Shown: positions 1 through 7,569, numbered from the stretch's first letter. The stretch: DNA of 22,358 nucleotides from PFJX01 sp031426815 (GCA_031426815.1 JASJPG010000089.1:1-22358); one strand, 5' to 3'. A program made the numbers and translations. The notes: generated by a model not told the origin, from the sequence alone.

Positions 1-230
1 GTTACTCTCCAACCCATTGAATTACAAAAACAATATGCGGGGAAACCTCAGGGACGGACCTCGGTTTGTGATGCGTTCGACCGCTGGCTAAGTCACCTGC
101 TGGACGAAGTCACCACACTATTGCTGGCGGAGTTTGATGCGGAAACACGCTTCCGCCTGCGGGCTGAACGCGGCGCGCCGGAAAGGCCGAGCGCGGTCTC
201 GGCTTGCTGGACAAGGCTACCGGGAAATAA
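1..230 (+). pseudogene. Partial, probably frameshifted reading frame cut by the left edge
   Basis: A frame open from base 1 reads as plausible protein up to about base 178, including DAFDRWLSHLLDEV and AEFDAETRFRLRAERG. It then continues into composition that looks non-coding. Switching frame near base 178 gives AGKAERGLGLLDKATGK followed by a TAA at 228-230, which looks like the natural C-terminus. This suggests the 3' end of a gene that starts outside the window and carries one frameshift, or a sequencing error. I do not recognise the family. The codons are less GC-rich at third positions than in the genes further right. Confidence 0.3.
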
Positions 231-239
231 GTTTAATGG

Positions 240-350
240 CCGCTTACTACCGGCTTCGTCCCGGCAGGTTGGGCCGCCAGGCGAAGTAGATGCGCGTCCA
301 ATCGCAGGTGGCGAGAAGATGTCCAGCAATTCATTCCGCTCGGCCAGGCT
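240..350 (-). pseudogene. Decayed remnant of a PIN-domain (toxin-like) gene
   Basis: On the minus strand one frame gives SLAERNELLDIF (350-315). A second frame continues directly with LATCDWTRIYFAWRPNLP (315-262), and the first frame then resumes with RDEAGSKRPL. Joined, these resemble from memory the C-terminal half of PIN-domain proteins annotated as putative toxin-antitoxin toxins, where an IYFAWRPNLxDEAD-like stretch precedes the last acidic residues. At least two frame changes and the absence of the N-terminal catalytic part make a functional product unlikely. No antitoxin partner is recognisable. Confidence 0.4.
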
Positions 351-464
351 CAACCATTCGGATCAGCTTCGCAATTATTTCCAAGTACTAAAACGGTGCC
401 ATGCTGATCCCTACCAGGTGGACATGAGCGGCGGGTTGCCGGTGCGGGTCTGTCGGCGCTGTAG

Positions 465-482
465 GTGCGAATTCATTCGCAC
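465..482. repeat. Small perfect palindrome, outer part of a nested repeat
   Basis: GTGCGAA (465-471), a 4-base loop and TTCGCAC (476-482) form a 7-bp hairpin. The wider sequence from about 459 is an imperfect inverted match to about 616-631 (GAGTTCGCGCCTACG). The larger palindrome at 528-587 is therefore nested between two diverged outer arms. Confidence 0.5.
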
Positions 483-527
483 AGCGCGTAGGTTGCCGAT
501 CCACCGACCCAGTGGGTGCGGGATGTC

Positions 528-587
528 GTAGGAGCGCCTTCCAAGGCCCGAAGTCCGGGACAATCGCGCCTTGGAAGGCGCTCCTAC
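528..587. repeat. Palindromic repeat with perfect 20-bp arms
   Basis: The arm GTAGGAGCGCCTTCCAAGGC (528-547) is followed by a 20-base loop and its exact reverse complement (568-587). A second copy begins at 22317 and matches bases 528-569 at 40 of 42 positions before the window ends. This is a dispersed REP/MITE-like element. It lies beyond the 3' end of the Cache-CheW gene and could fold in its transcript. No transposase is present. Confidence 0.85.
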
Positions 588-650
588 GCGTAGTGTCACC
601 ACTCACCCGGTGGATGAGTTCGCGCCTACGATCCGAGCTGCCGCTTGGCG

Positions 651-3281
651 CTATTCCCGCGCTTTCGCCTGCACCGGCTCGCCGTCCAGCCCGGCTTGCT
701 GGTGCAGCGCCTGCAAACGCGCCCTCAGCCGATCCACCGAGAGCAGCACGAGCATCTGGCTGTGCGGATCGTTTTCACGTTTTTTCACCATGCTGTCGGC
801 CAGTTGGTGTTCACCGCCCATCATGGCCGAGAGCTTTTCGATCCGGTCCGCCGGCACTTCCGGAATTTCGCCCAACTGGTCCACCAGCATGCCGATGCAG
901 GTGTCCTCCTGCACGTCCTTCATCACCACGATCTGCTTGTCGGCCAGGGCGGCCTGCGACATCGGCGCTTCGGCCCCGAGCAGTACGGCGAGATTGATCA
1001 CCGGCATCACCTTGTTGCGGAACATGGCGTAGCCGAACAGATTGCGTTTCACGCCCGGCACGCTGGTCACGCCGCGCGCTTCGATGGCTTCCACCACGCA
1101 ATCCGAGCCGACGCCGAGCCACTGGCCGGCGACATGGAAGGTGGCGATCTCGACGCCATCGCCGTCGCTGTTCCTGGCCATGGTCGACAGGCTCAGGCGC
1201 GTCGACGCTTCCTGTGCTGCGGCATGATGCGCTTCGTGCTTGCCCAGCGGCACGAAGATCAGCGCGCAGACCGGGTTGCGGTATGCGTCCGATGCGCTCT
1301 TGTATTCGCGGTAGCCGCGCGACGGGCAGGTGCCTACCGCGTAGTAATGTCCCTGATGGACGACGATACCCGACTGGCATTCGTTCATCTGGAAATAGCT
1401 CTCGGGAATATCCAGCAGGTCGCCCGGCGCCAGGTTCTCGTCGCTGGAGGCAACGATGCGGCGGTTGCCGCGTGCGATGACGCCGAAGCTGCCGGCCACG
1501 ATCGCGCCCTGTTCGTCGCGCGGCAGGGCGTCGCTCAGCATGGCGGCGAATTGCGGGGCGGACTCGAACACGATGCCGATGCCGCCGACCACCTGCTTGC
1601 CGTCCGGCGAACGGATCGCCGCGCCATAGATATAAGTCGGGCGATTCCGGTACAGCGGCGTGGCGGCGAAATTCGACACCGCATAACTTTGTGGGTCGTG
1701 CAGATTCAGCGTCTGCTTGACCCAGTCTTCGGCCAGCGGCTGGCCCGCGAGCGCGGCGTAATCGGGGTTGGAAACGGCGACCACGTGGCCCTGCCGATCG
1801 AATACCAGCAGGTTGTCGTACACCGTGTAGAGCCCGTTGATATAGGCCAGGATCGCGGCGATGCTCTCGCCGCCGGCCGCGTCGACGCCGGCCGTCAGGC
1901 TGGTGCGGAACGCCGAGGTCTGCGCCCACCAGCGGCAGTCGTTGGCCCGCTCGTACAGGTTGCGGTCCATGATGTCGATGGCCAGCGAGGCCAGGAAACG
2001 GCTGTTCTCCAGGATGGCGGACACGACGGTTTCGTGCAAGTTGCCGATGGAGCGCTCGAACACGTCCTTGGTCTTGACGCCGGTATTGCTGATTTCCCAG
2101 AGCAATACCTTGGAAAAGGCGGGGTTGAGCGACTTGTTGTCGGCTCGATGGCGCACGTTGCCGTTCCATACCGAGCGGTTGAGCACCCGCTGAATCTGTT
2201 CGGCCTGCACCGGGATCGCTTGCAGGCCTTTGTCGAACAGCGCCGAGTTGGCCATGACGCCGGCCAGCACGGTGGGATCGATCTGCGCCAGACTGCCGCC
2301 GCCGGTATGTTCGAAGGCATGTTCCAGCGGCAGCATGACGTGGCCATACCAGCCCGGTCCGGCATAGCCCTGGTAACCCTGGCTGGCGCACGTCGCCGCG
2401 AGGTACTGGCGACCGCCGAAACGGGACACGGCCCAGTCGCCCTTGGTCACGCGTTCCACCCGCGCGCCTACCGGGACATGCCAGGCATCGCTGCTGGCAA
2501 TGACGTGGCCGGCTGCGTCGAGCAGCAGGATGACCGCCCAGTCTTCCCGTTCGGAGAGTCGCTCGAAGATGCCGGCGGTCTCGTCGCGGAAGCGGAAACA
2601 CAGGCAGAGCACCCCCAACGGCGCGCCGTCGGCACTGACGACCCGATAGGAGTAAATCAGCGGCGCGGCTTCGTTGGCTTGCAGGTCGCTGCGGCGAAAG
2701 GTCTCTACGTAGGCCTGGCTTGAGTTCAACGACTCGGCGATCAACGGGTCGGACGACTGGACGACTGGATTGGCGGGGTCCAGCTTGGCGACCACGCGGC
2801 CCCGTACGTCGAGCAGGATGATGTCGGAATAGACCGAATACTTGCGCACGTACTCGCGAAAATGCGCTTCGATCCCGCTCCGCGCCTCGCCGGCCGCCGC
2901 CTCGTCCACCCCCGCCGCAAGTTGGCCGAGGTAGTGCCGCACATCCTCGTCAGTGGCCAGGAAGCCGATGTCGGCGGTGCGCTCGAACAGGTTGCGGATC
3001 ATGATGTCCACCGCCACCTGGGCTTTCGAGTTCATTTCCAGCACGGTTTTTTTCAGGGTCTCGCGGCCCAGGTTGTTGAGCAGGCTGCCGGTCAGATTCT
3101 GGAAGGCTTCACGCGTACCGCCCATATCGGCGCCGGTGCCGGAGAGTTGCCCGAGCAGGGACAGGTTGTCCCAGACGCCCTGCAATTGCTGCAAGGACTC
3201 GCGGTACACCTCGACGCCGGAGATATGCTGGATCAGTCCGATCAGGGACTCGTCAATTTCGACGCCTTTGTATGTCGCCAT
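651..3281 (-). CDS. Soluble double-Cache-like sensor with C-terminal CheW domain
   Basis: An 876-residue chemotaxis-related protein. Residues 1-90 are helical. Two sensor-like units follow at about 85-325 and 425-685. They look like an internal duplication: DIMIRNLFERTADI matches DIMDRNLYERANDC, and ATCASQGYQGY near 300 matches GTCPSRGYREY near 655. Both units resemble Cache folds. A CheW-like domain spans about 708-860 (EIATFHVAGQWLGV, RNKVMPVINLAVLLG). I see no signal peptide, no transmembrane helix and no methyl-accepting hairpin, so it is probably a cytoplasmic adaptor joining ligand sensing to CheA. The start has a GGGGGA ribosome site in front. Its 3' end faces the palindromic element at 528-587. 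It follows draG by 109 bp on the same strand. The CheW domain is clear; the ligand is unknown and the Cache assignment is by pattern only. Confidence 0.85.
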   Translation of the reverse strand: MATYKGVEIDESLIGLIQHISGVEVYRESLQQLQGVWDNLSLLGQLSGTGADMGGTREAFQNLTGSLLNNLGRETLKKTVLEMNSKAQVAVDIMIRNLFERTADIGFLATDEDVRHYLGQLAAGVDEAAAGEARSGIEAHFREYVRKYSVYSDIILLDVRGRVVAKLDPANPVVQSSDPLIAESLNSSQAYVETFRRSDLQANEAAPLIYSYRVVSADGAPLGVLCLCFRFRDETAGIFERLSEREDWAVILLLDAAGHVIASSDAWHVPVGARVERVTKGDWAVSRFGGRQYLAATCASQGYQGYAGPGWYGHVMLPLEHAFEHTGGGSLAQIDPTVLAGVMANSALFDKGLQAIPVQAEQIQRVLNRSVWNGNVRHRADNKSLNPAFSKVLLWEISNTGVKTKDVFERSIGNLHETVVSAILENSRFLASLAIDIMDRNLYERANDCRWWAQTSAFRTSLTAGVDAAGGESIAAILAYINGLYTVYDNLLVFDRQGHVVAVSNPDYAALAGQPLAEDWVKQTLNLHDPQSYAVSNFAATPLYRNRPTYIYGAAIRSPDGKQVVGGIGIVFESAPQFAAMLSDALPRDEQGAIVAGSFGVIARGNRRIVASSDENLAPGDLLDIPESYFQMNECQSGIVVHQGHYYAVGTCPSRGYREYKSASDAYRNPVCALIFVPLGKHEAHHAAAQEASTRLSLSTMARNSDGDGVEIATFHVAGQWLGVGSDCVVEAIEARGVTSVPGVKRNLFGYAMFRNKVMPVINLAVLLGAEAPMSQAALADKQIVVMKDVQEDTCIGMLVDQLGEIPEVPADRIEKLSAMMGGEHQLADSMVKKRENDPHSQMLVLLSVDRLRARLQALHQQAGLDGEPVQAKARE

Positions 3282-3315
3282 TGTTCATTTCCCCCAGGGT
3301 GGATTTCATACAAAA

Positions 3316-3330
3316 GCAAAATCCATACCG
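3316..3330 (-). promoter_or_regulatory. Candidate sigma-54 promoter for the Cache-CheW gene
   Basis: The minus strand reads CGGTATGGATTTTGCTT. It has GG (3329-3328) and GC (3317-3316) at exact -24/-12 spacing, TT before the GC, and A and G at consensus positions; C to T changes occur at two consensus positions. The inferred transcription start near 3304 leaves a 23-base leader, the same as at nifB. No TGT-N10-ACA NifA site was found in about 200 bp upstream, so another activator would be needed. Confidence 0.4.
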
Positions 3331-3390
3331 AAGCCAAGGTTATCTCCAAGTCGTTGAATTTATTCAAGCGTCCAGAATAACGTCGGGCCG

Positions 3391-4326
3391 TCATGCCCTG
3401 CTCTGGTGCGCGGCGTTGGCAGCTGCACCGGTCCGGGGCGCCGGATACAGTTGCGTCAACGCCACGGCCTGTGTTTCGCAGGCATGGCGGGTGGCCGCTT
3501 CCAGCGTGTGCAGCCAGCGCCAGGGGATAGCTGCCGGTCCGTAAATCGCGCCGGCCAGCATGCCGGCGATGGCGCCGGTGGTGTCGGCATCGCCGCCGCG
3601 GTTGACCACGTCGATCAGGCAATCCTCGAAGTTGTCGGTGTCGAACAGGGCCTGGAATACGGCCTGCAGCGTGTCGACCACGTAGCCGCTCGGGTTCATG
3701 CGTTGGCGCACGGCGCGGAAGGCGAATTCGGGGTGCTGCTGCGCCAGCGGGTGGGCGCGGCCGTGCAGCAGGTCGAGCTTGTCGGCGCCGAGCAGGGCGT
3801 CGCGCAGCATCAGCGCCAGGGTTTCGGTGGCGGCGTCGGAGAGTGGATTGTTGTGGGTGATGTGTGCCTGCATGCGGCAGGCGGCGCGCACCTCGGCTTC
3901 CGATTGGCCGAGCGTGGCCAGCGCCACCGGCAGCACGCGCATGGCGGCGCCGTTGCCGGCGTCGTGTTCGCAGGGCGGCATCTTCGGATCGCCGGTTTTG
4001 CGGAAGGCGAGCAGGCCGCGCCGCACGGTGCTGCCAATGTCTACCGGCTTGGCGCGCATCCAGGCGTCGAACGCGTGCGCCGCGGCGTAGACGTCGACCC
4101 GGCCGGCGGCCAGGATGGAATTGCCGAGGGCGAGCGCCATCGTGGTGTCGTCGGTGACCTGGCCGGGCTGCAGGCGCAGCCAGCCGCCGCCGATCATCTT
4201 GTCGTGAATCTTGTATTGCGCGGCGATCTCGCGTGGAGTCATGAATTCGACCGTGGCGCCGAGTGCATCGCCGATGGCGAGGCCGAGATAGGCGGCGACG
4301 GCGCGGGAGGTGGGCGCGTTCACCAT
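3391..4326 (-). CDS. draG: ADP-ribosyl-[dinitrogenase reductase] hydrolase (DraG)
   Basis: Removes ADP-ribose from the regulatory arginine of NifH, reactivating nitrogenase after an ammonium or darkness/energy switch-off. The 311 residues match the family in length. Dimanganese-site motifs are visible: VTDDTTMAL (T58, D59, D60) and NRGGDADTTGA (D246, D248), plus the ITHNN and AGNGAAMR stretches typical of ADP-ribosylglycohydrolases. It lies 151 bp after nifQ on the same strand, separated by a palindromic element, so it could be co-transcribed or have its own promoter. No sigma-54 site was seen in that gap. No draT partner is in the window. ADP-ribosylglycohydrolase membership is certain. The DraG specificity rests on N-terminal similarity (AYLGLAIGDALGATVEF) and on the nif context. 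Confidence 0.88.
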   Translation of the reverse strand: MVNAPTSRAVAAYLGLAIGDALGATVEFMTPREIAAQYKIHDKMIGGGWLRLQPGQVTDDTTMALALGNSILAAGRVDVYAAAHAFDAWMRAKPVDIGSTVRRGLLAFRKTGDPKMPPCEHDAGNGAAMRVLPVALATLGQSEAEVRAACRMQAHITHNNPLSDAATETLALMLRDALLGADKLDLLHGRAHPLAQQHPEFAFRAVRQRMNPSGYVVDTLQAVFQALFDTDNFEDCLIDVVNRGGDADTTGAIAGMLAGAIYGPAAIPWRWLHTLEAATRHACETQAVALTQLYPAPRTGAAANAAHQSRA

Positions 4327-4360
4327 GCGGGCTGCCCCAGGCCGTTGGCCGGGGTTGCTT

Positions 4361-4455
4361 CCCCCTTTGTAAAGGGGGATCGAGGGGGATTTAGCGGTGG
4401 TGGCCTATGCGGATGTCTCATAAATCCCCCCCAGCCCCCCTTTTTCAAAGGGGGG
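4361..4455. repeat. C/G-run palindromic element between nifQ and draG
   Basis: Three nested inverted repeats. CCCCCTTT-gt-AAAGGGGG lies at 4361-4378. A 10-bp pair joins 4384-4393 to 4421-4430 (GGGGGATTTA with TAAATCCCCC). CCCCCCTTT-ttc-AAAGGGGGG lies at 4435-4455. The whole is a cruciform-like dispersed element. Transcripts leaving nifQ meet the 4435-4455 hairpin about 22 bases after the stop, so it may attenuate or terminate reading into draG or protect the mRNA end. Confidence 0.8.
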
Positions 4456-4477
4456 AGCAGGTACGGAGGAAAAATAC

Positions 4478-5062
4478 CTACTCGGGGCCGAAGCACTTGG
4501 CGTAATCCACGCAGACCTCGCACGACGGCGAGCGGCAGACGTAGACGCCGGCACGGTTGCAGAGCTGTTTGTAGAGGAATTTCTTCCACTTCATGTCGCG
4601 GTCGTTGAGCGCGGTGAGGCCGGGGAAATTGCGGCTCATCAGTTGGCTGAGGTCGGCGCGTTGCCACAGACCCAGGTCTTGCCAGAGGTGGTCGCCGCCC
4701 ATGCAGGCGCTGGCGACGATCAGCGCCAGCCAGGCTTCCGAGGCGTCGTTGCCGGCGCGGTATTCCAGCAGCAGAGCGAGCAATTCGTCCCATTCGGCGC
4801 TGCGTTCGCCCAGGTCGCTCGGCGTTGCCAGCCCGGCGGGCAGTGTGAAGCCGGGGAAGTGGCGCGCCATCAGGGCGCTGAAGTCGTCCGCCGCCAGGCC
4901 GAGGCCGGGCGGCAGGGCGGATTGTTGGGCGGTCTGGCTGACCAGCATGCGGGCCAGCAGATCGTCGTTCGGCAGGCCCGCCGCCCGCGCCATCAGCACG
5001 GCGTAGAGGCCGACCTGTCGGTTGGCGTGTACTGCGTTCAAAGGCACAGTGGCGGTTTCCAT
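4478..5062 (-). CDS. nifQ: Molybdenum donor protein NifQ
   Basis: NifQ carries a Mo-Fe-S cluster and supplies molybdenum for FeMo-cofactor assembly on NifEN. The 194-residue protein ends with the family signature C-x4-C-x2-C-x5-C (C176, C181, C184, C190; VCRSPSCEVC...CFGPE). The central GDHLWQDLGLWQRADLSQLM region also fits. The chosen start, METATVPL, has a GGAGA ribosome site five bases upstream; a longer frame exists but overlaps the ferredoxin gene in another frame. It sits 14 bp after the 119-residue ferredoxin gene and is probably translated from the same mRNA. Low-molybdate dependence is a family property, not shown by the sequence. Confidence 0.92.
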   Translation of the reverse strand: METATVPLNAVHANRQVGLYAVLMARAAGLPNDDLLARMLVSQTAQQSALPPGLGLAADDFSALMARHFPGFTLPAGLATPSDLGERSAEWDELLALLLEYRAGNDASEAWLALIVASACMGGDHLWQDLGLWQRADLSQLMSRNFPGLTALNDRDMKWKKFLYKQLCNRAGVYVCRSPSCEVCVDYAKCFGPE

Positions 5063-5076
5063 GACGGTCTCCAGAA

Positions 5077-5436
5077 TTACTTGCTCGGGTACTCCACCAG
5101 GATGTCCTCGTCGCGCAAGATCATCTGGCAAGCCAGGCGCCAGGAGGTGTGCGGCACGTCGTCCACTTTCATGGCGTCGATCTCTTCCTTGGTGATCTTC
5201 TTGAGCTCTTTCAGGACGCTGATTTCCCGGTCGGTCAGCGGTCCGCCCATCGGGCCTTTGCGGGTCAGATTGGTGACCTTGATCAGACAGGTGCTGCAAT
5301 CGCCTTCCTGGCAGCTGAAGTCGATCGGGATGTGGTTTTCCTTGGCCAGTTCGAGCAAGGTCTTGGTGTGGCTGCCGGCGACGGCGTAGACGGTCTTGTC
5401 CTTGTGCAAGGGGCTGGAGAAAGTGACTAGGGGCAT
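5077..5436 (-). CDS. [2Fe-2S] ferredoxin (119 residues), nif-associated
   Basis: Small soluble electron carrier. Plant-type ligands are visible: C42-x4-C47-x2-C50 (DFSCQEGDCSTCLIKV) and C103 (SWRLACQM). Between them lies a charged insert (LTDREISVLKELKKITKEEID), which makes it longer than the other ferredoxin of this cluster. The start is placed at MPLVTFSS because GGAG precedes it at suitable spacing; the open frame extends further upstream into the palindrome at 5481-5537. nifQ follows after 14 bp. A role as electron donor to nitrogenase or to cofactor assembly is inferred from context. The two neighbouring ferredoxins are only distantly similar, so this is not a recent duplication. Confidence 0.87.
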   Translation of the reverse strand: MPLVTFSSPLHKDKTVYAVAGSHTKTLLELAKENHIPIDFSCQEGDCSTCLIKVTNLTRKGPMGGPLTDREISVLKELKKITKEEIDAMKVDDVPHTSWRLACQMILRDEDILVEYPSK

Positions 5437-5480
5437 GATGGGCTCCGGTTGGGGGTGGCGTCGGGATGACGTGGGAACAC

Positions 5481-5537
5481 GTAGGGTGTGCCGCGCGCAC
5501 CGTTTTTCGTGGCAACGGTGCGCGCGGCGCACCCTAC
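5481..5537. repeat. Palindromic repeat, GTAGGGTGTGCC type (copy 1)
   Basis: Arms of 22 bases (5481-5502 and 5516-5537) pair with a single G-T mismatch around a 13-base loop. The element begins GTAGGGTGTGCC and ends GGCGCACCCTAC. A second, more diverged member lies at 17532-17587. It splits the run of nif genes between the two ferredoxins and could fold in the operon transcript. Confidence 0.85.
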
Positions 5538-5562
5538 GGATTCAATGGCTTGCATGGTGTGT

Positions 5563-5850
5563 TCAGCCCGGCCGCACGACGATCTCGCCGCCGAGCACCT
5601 GGGCCTGACAGGCCAGCCGATGTTTGCGGCTGGCCATGTTTTCCTGCAGCACCTTGTCTTCCAGCACGGAGCGTTCCGACATGTTTTCCATGCCGGAGAC
5701 GATCTTCATCATGCAGGTGGCGCATTCGCCCTCGCGGCAGCCGTAGGTGATGCCGGCGCCGACCTTTTCCGAGATCTCGATGAGCCGGGTGCCGGCGGGG
5801 ACGGTGACGGTGACGCCGATGTCTTCGAAGGTGACATTAGCCTTGGGCAT
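5563..5850 (-). CDS. [2Fe-2S] ferredoxin (95 residues), overlaps fprA
   Basis: Plant-type ferredoxin with C38-x4-C43-x2-C46 (YGCREGECATCMMKI) and C81 (RLACQAQV). Its length is normal for the family. The ATG lies inside the end of the flavodiiron gene, overlapping by 14 bases in another frame, with AAGGAA upstream. This suggests translational coupling. Rhodobacter capsulatus has a nif-regulated flavoprotein of the FprA type that interacts with a [2Fe-2S] ferredoxin, so this overlap makes the protein the likely redox partner of the upstream flavodiiron protein. The partnership is inferred; the cofactor type is clear. Confidence 0.9.
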   Translation of the reverse strand: MPKANVTFEDIGVTVTVPAGTRLIEISEKVGAGITYGCREGECATCMMKIVSGMENMSERSVLEDKVLQENMASRKHRLACQAQVLGGEIVVRPG

Positions 5851-7111
5851 GGGAGGGTTCCTTGAGTAATTCGGACATGTCGATGACGCGTCGCGTGGCG
5901 CGCCCGGTGAGGTGTTCGGCGAGTTGGCGGCCGAAGTCGTGGCAGCGTGCGAGTTCTTCCCCGGTCGGGATCAACTTGACCCGTACGCCAGCCACCGGCA
6001 CGCGCAACTTGAGGCCGCGCAGGCGGTCTTCCAGCATGTTGACGGCCTCGCCGGTCCAGCCATAGGAGCCGAAGGCGGCGCCCAGCTTGTCCTTGATATT
6101 GACCACGGCGAGCGACGAGAGCAGATCCCAGATCGGTTTCACCGCGTCGCCGTTGATCGTCGGCGAGCCGAACACGATGCCGTCGGCTTCCTCGATCAGG
6201 TCGACGAAGGGCGCGACTTCGCCGCCCTGCAGGTCGTACAGGCTGGCGCGCACGCCGTCGATGGATTCGGCGCCGTCGCGCACCGCCAGCGCCATCAGCG
6301 CGGTGTTGCCGTAGCTGCTGATGTAGAAGATGACCAGCGTCTTGGCGCGGTCGGCGGCTTCGTTATGCAGCAAGGGTGCGGCCAGTTGCCGGTAGCGTTG
6401 TACGTAGCTGCGCGGCGTGTCGCGCAGGATCGGGCCGTGCGCCGGCGCGATCAGCTTCAGTTCGAGCGGTTCGATCAGGTCCAGCCCGGCCCGCACGTGA
6501 TCGCGGAACGGCCGCATGATGTGCTGGTAGTAATACTCGAACGAGAAACGGAAATCGCCGACGCGGTCGTTGAACAGCCGGCTGTCGCAGAAATGGCAGC
6601 CGAACACGTCACCGGAAAACAGCAGCGCTTCTTCGTTCAGATAAGTGCACTGGGTGTCCGGCCAGTGCAGGAACGGCGTGTTGAGAAAGGTCAGCGTGCG
6701 AGCGCCGAGATCCACCGTGTCGCCGCTGTCGACTGGCGTGTAGGCCAGGTCTTCGCTCTTCAGCAGACCTTTCAGCATGGTCTGCGCCTTGACCGAGATG
6801 TACAGCCGCGCTTGCGGCGCGCGTCGCATCAATTCGGGCAACGCGCCGGTGTGATCCGGCTCCAGGTGGTTGAGCACGATGACAGTGATTTCGTCATAGC
6901 GCGCCACCTGTTCCAGACGCTCGAAAAAGGTATCGGCGAACTCCGCCTTGACCGTGTCGATCACTGCCACGCCCGACTCGCCACGCACGCAATAGGCGTT
7001 GTAGGTGGTGCCGTTGGCGGTCTTCAGGATGACGTCGAAAACCCGCAACTGCGGGTCGAGGGCGCCGATCCAGAACACGCCGGGGGCGAGGGCGACCGGT
7101 TCGTCGCTCAT
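5837..7111 (-). CDS. fprA: Flavodiiron protein (A-type flavoprotein, FprA-like)
   Basis: A 424-residue soluble protein that in this family reduces O2 to water or NO to N2O at a diiron site fed by FMN. The N-terminal beta-lactamase-like domain (about 1-250) keeps all expected ligands: H82-x-E84-x-D86 (NHLEPDHTG), H149 (FLHWPD), D168 (SGDVFG) and H225 (APAHGP). The C-terminal flavodoxin domain (about 257-400) has FYISSYGNT and GSPTINGDAVKPIW. No rubredoxin domain is fused, so an external donor is needed. The start overlaps the stop of the nifO-like gene as ATGA, and GGAG precedes it. The gene ends inside the following ferredoxin gene. Position inside the nif operon suggests protection of nitrogenase from oxygen. 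A longer upstream frame was rejected because it overlaps the preceding gene. Confidence 0.93.
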   Translation of the reverse strand: MSDEPVALAPGVFWIGALDPQLRVFDVILKTANGTTYNAYCVRGESGVAVIDTVKAEFADTFFERLEQVARYDEITVIVLNHLEPDHTGALPELMRRAPQARLYISVKAQTMLKGLLKSEDLAYTPVDSGDTVDLGARTLTFLNTPFLHWPDTQCTYLNEEALLFSGDVFGCHFCDSRLFNDRVGDFRFSFEYYYQHIMRPFRDHVRAGLDLIEPLELKLIAPAHGPILRDTPRSYVQRYRQLAAPLLHNEAADRAKTLVIFYISSYGNTALMALAVRDGAESIDGVRASLYDLQGGEVAPFVDLIEEADGIVFGSPTINGDAVKPIWDLLSSLAVVNIKDKLGAAFGSYGWTGEAVNMLEDRLRGLKLRVPVAGVRVKLIPTGEELARCHDFGRQLAEHLTGRATRRVIDMSELLKEPSHAQG

Positions 7112-7560
7112 CCGGATGACTCCGAGCATGAAGCGGCGTGCAGCTTGCCAGTCTGGCGCGGACAGGTTTCCAGGTCTTCGCGGGGTTTGCTTAAACCGGG
7201 CGCTTTGCTGCCCAAGCCGATCCAGCGATCCACCGCGTCCTGATCGAAGCCGACGCGGCGCTGCCCATCGACTTCCATCAGCGGTCGTCGGATCAGCAAC
7301 GGCTCTTTCAGCATCAGCGCAATGGCTTGTTCGCCGTTCAGTTTGTGCGGCCAGATCTCGCCGTCGCGCACGCGCGGCGCCGTGTGGTTGAACCACTCGG
7401 CCACCGGCAGATCGCCGAAAAATGCACGCAAGCGCGCCGCCGTCCACTTTTCCAGGAGCAGGTTTTTCGCCTGCACCGTATGCCCGGCGGCGGCCAACAA
7501 CACCTTCTGCTTGGTGTTGTTGATGCAGCCGGGTTTCTCGTAGAACAGGACGGTGGCCAT
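7108..7560 (-). CDS. nifO: Nitrogenase-associated ArsC/Spx-fold protein (NifO-like)
   Basis: A 150-residue thioredoxin-fold protein of the arsenate-reductase-like family often called nitrogenase-associated protein. It begins MATVLFYEKPGCINNTKQK, with one cysteine at the redox position followed by INN rather than a second cysteine. KEPLLIRRPLMEVDG matches the region following the ArsC core. In Azotobacter the equivalent NifO lies between fdxN and nifQ, as here, and has been tied to molybdenum use between nitrogenase and nitrate reductase. It starts 9 bp after fdxN and its stop overlaps the fprA start by four bases. The ORF has a normal family length, with a variable tail. Fold and nif association are firm; the molecular function is not established. 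Confidence 0.82.
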   Translation of the reverse strand: MATVLFYEKPGCINNTKQKVLLAAAGHTVQAKNLLLEKWTAARLRAFFGDLPVAEWFNHTAPRVRDGEIWPHKLNGEQAIALMLKEPLLIRRPLMEVDGQRRVGFDQDAVDRWIGLGSKAPGLSKPREDLETCPRQTGKLHAASCSESSG

Positions 7561-7569
7561 GGGGTCCGC

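Noticed and set aside
645..2723. Long plus-strand open frame (692 codons) opposite the Cache-CheW gene
   Set aside because: It is a high-GC antisense shadow: His/Arg/Gly-rich composition, no motifs, and the minus strand encodes recognisable CheW domains across it.
4478..5515. 345-codon extension of nifQ
   Set aside because: The extension runs through the ferredoxin gene in another frame; METATVPL at 5062 has GGAGA upstream and gives a normal NifQ size.
5503..5525. TTGC on the minus strand before the 119-residue ferredoxin, checked as a sigma-54 promoter
   Set aside because: No GG at the required spacing; it falls in the loop and arm of the palindromic repeat.
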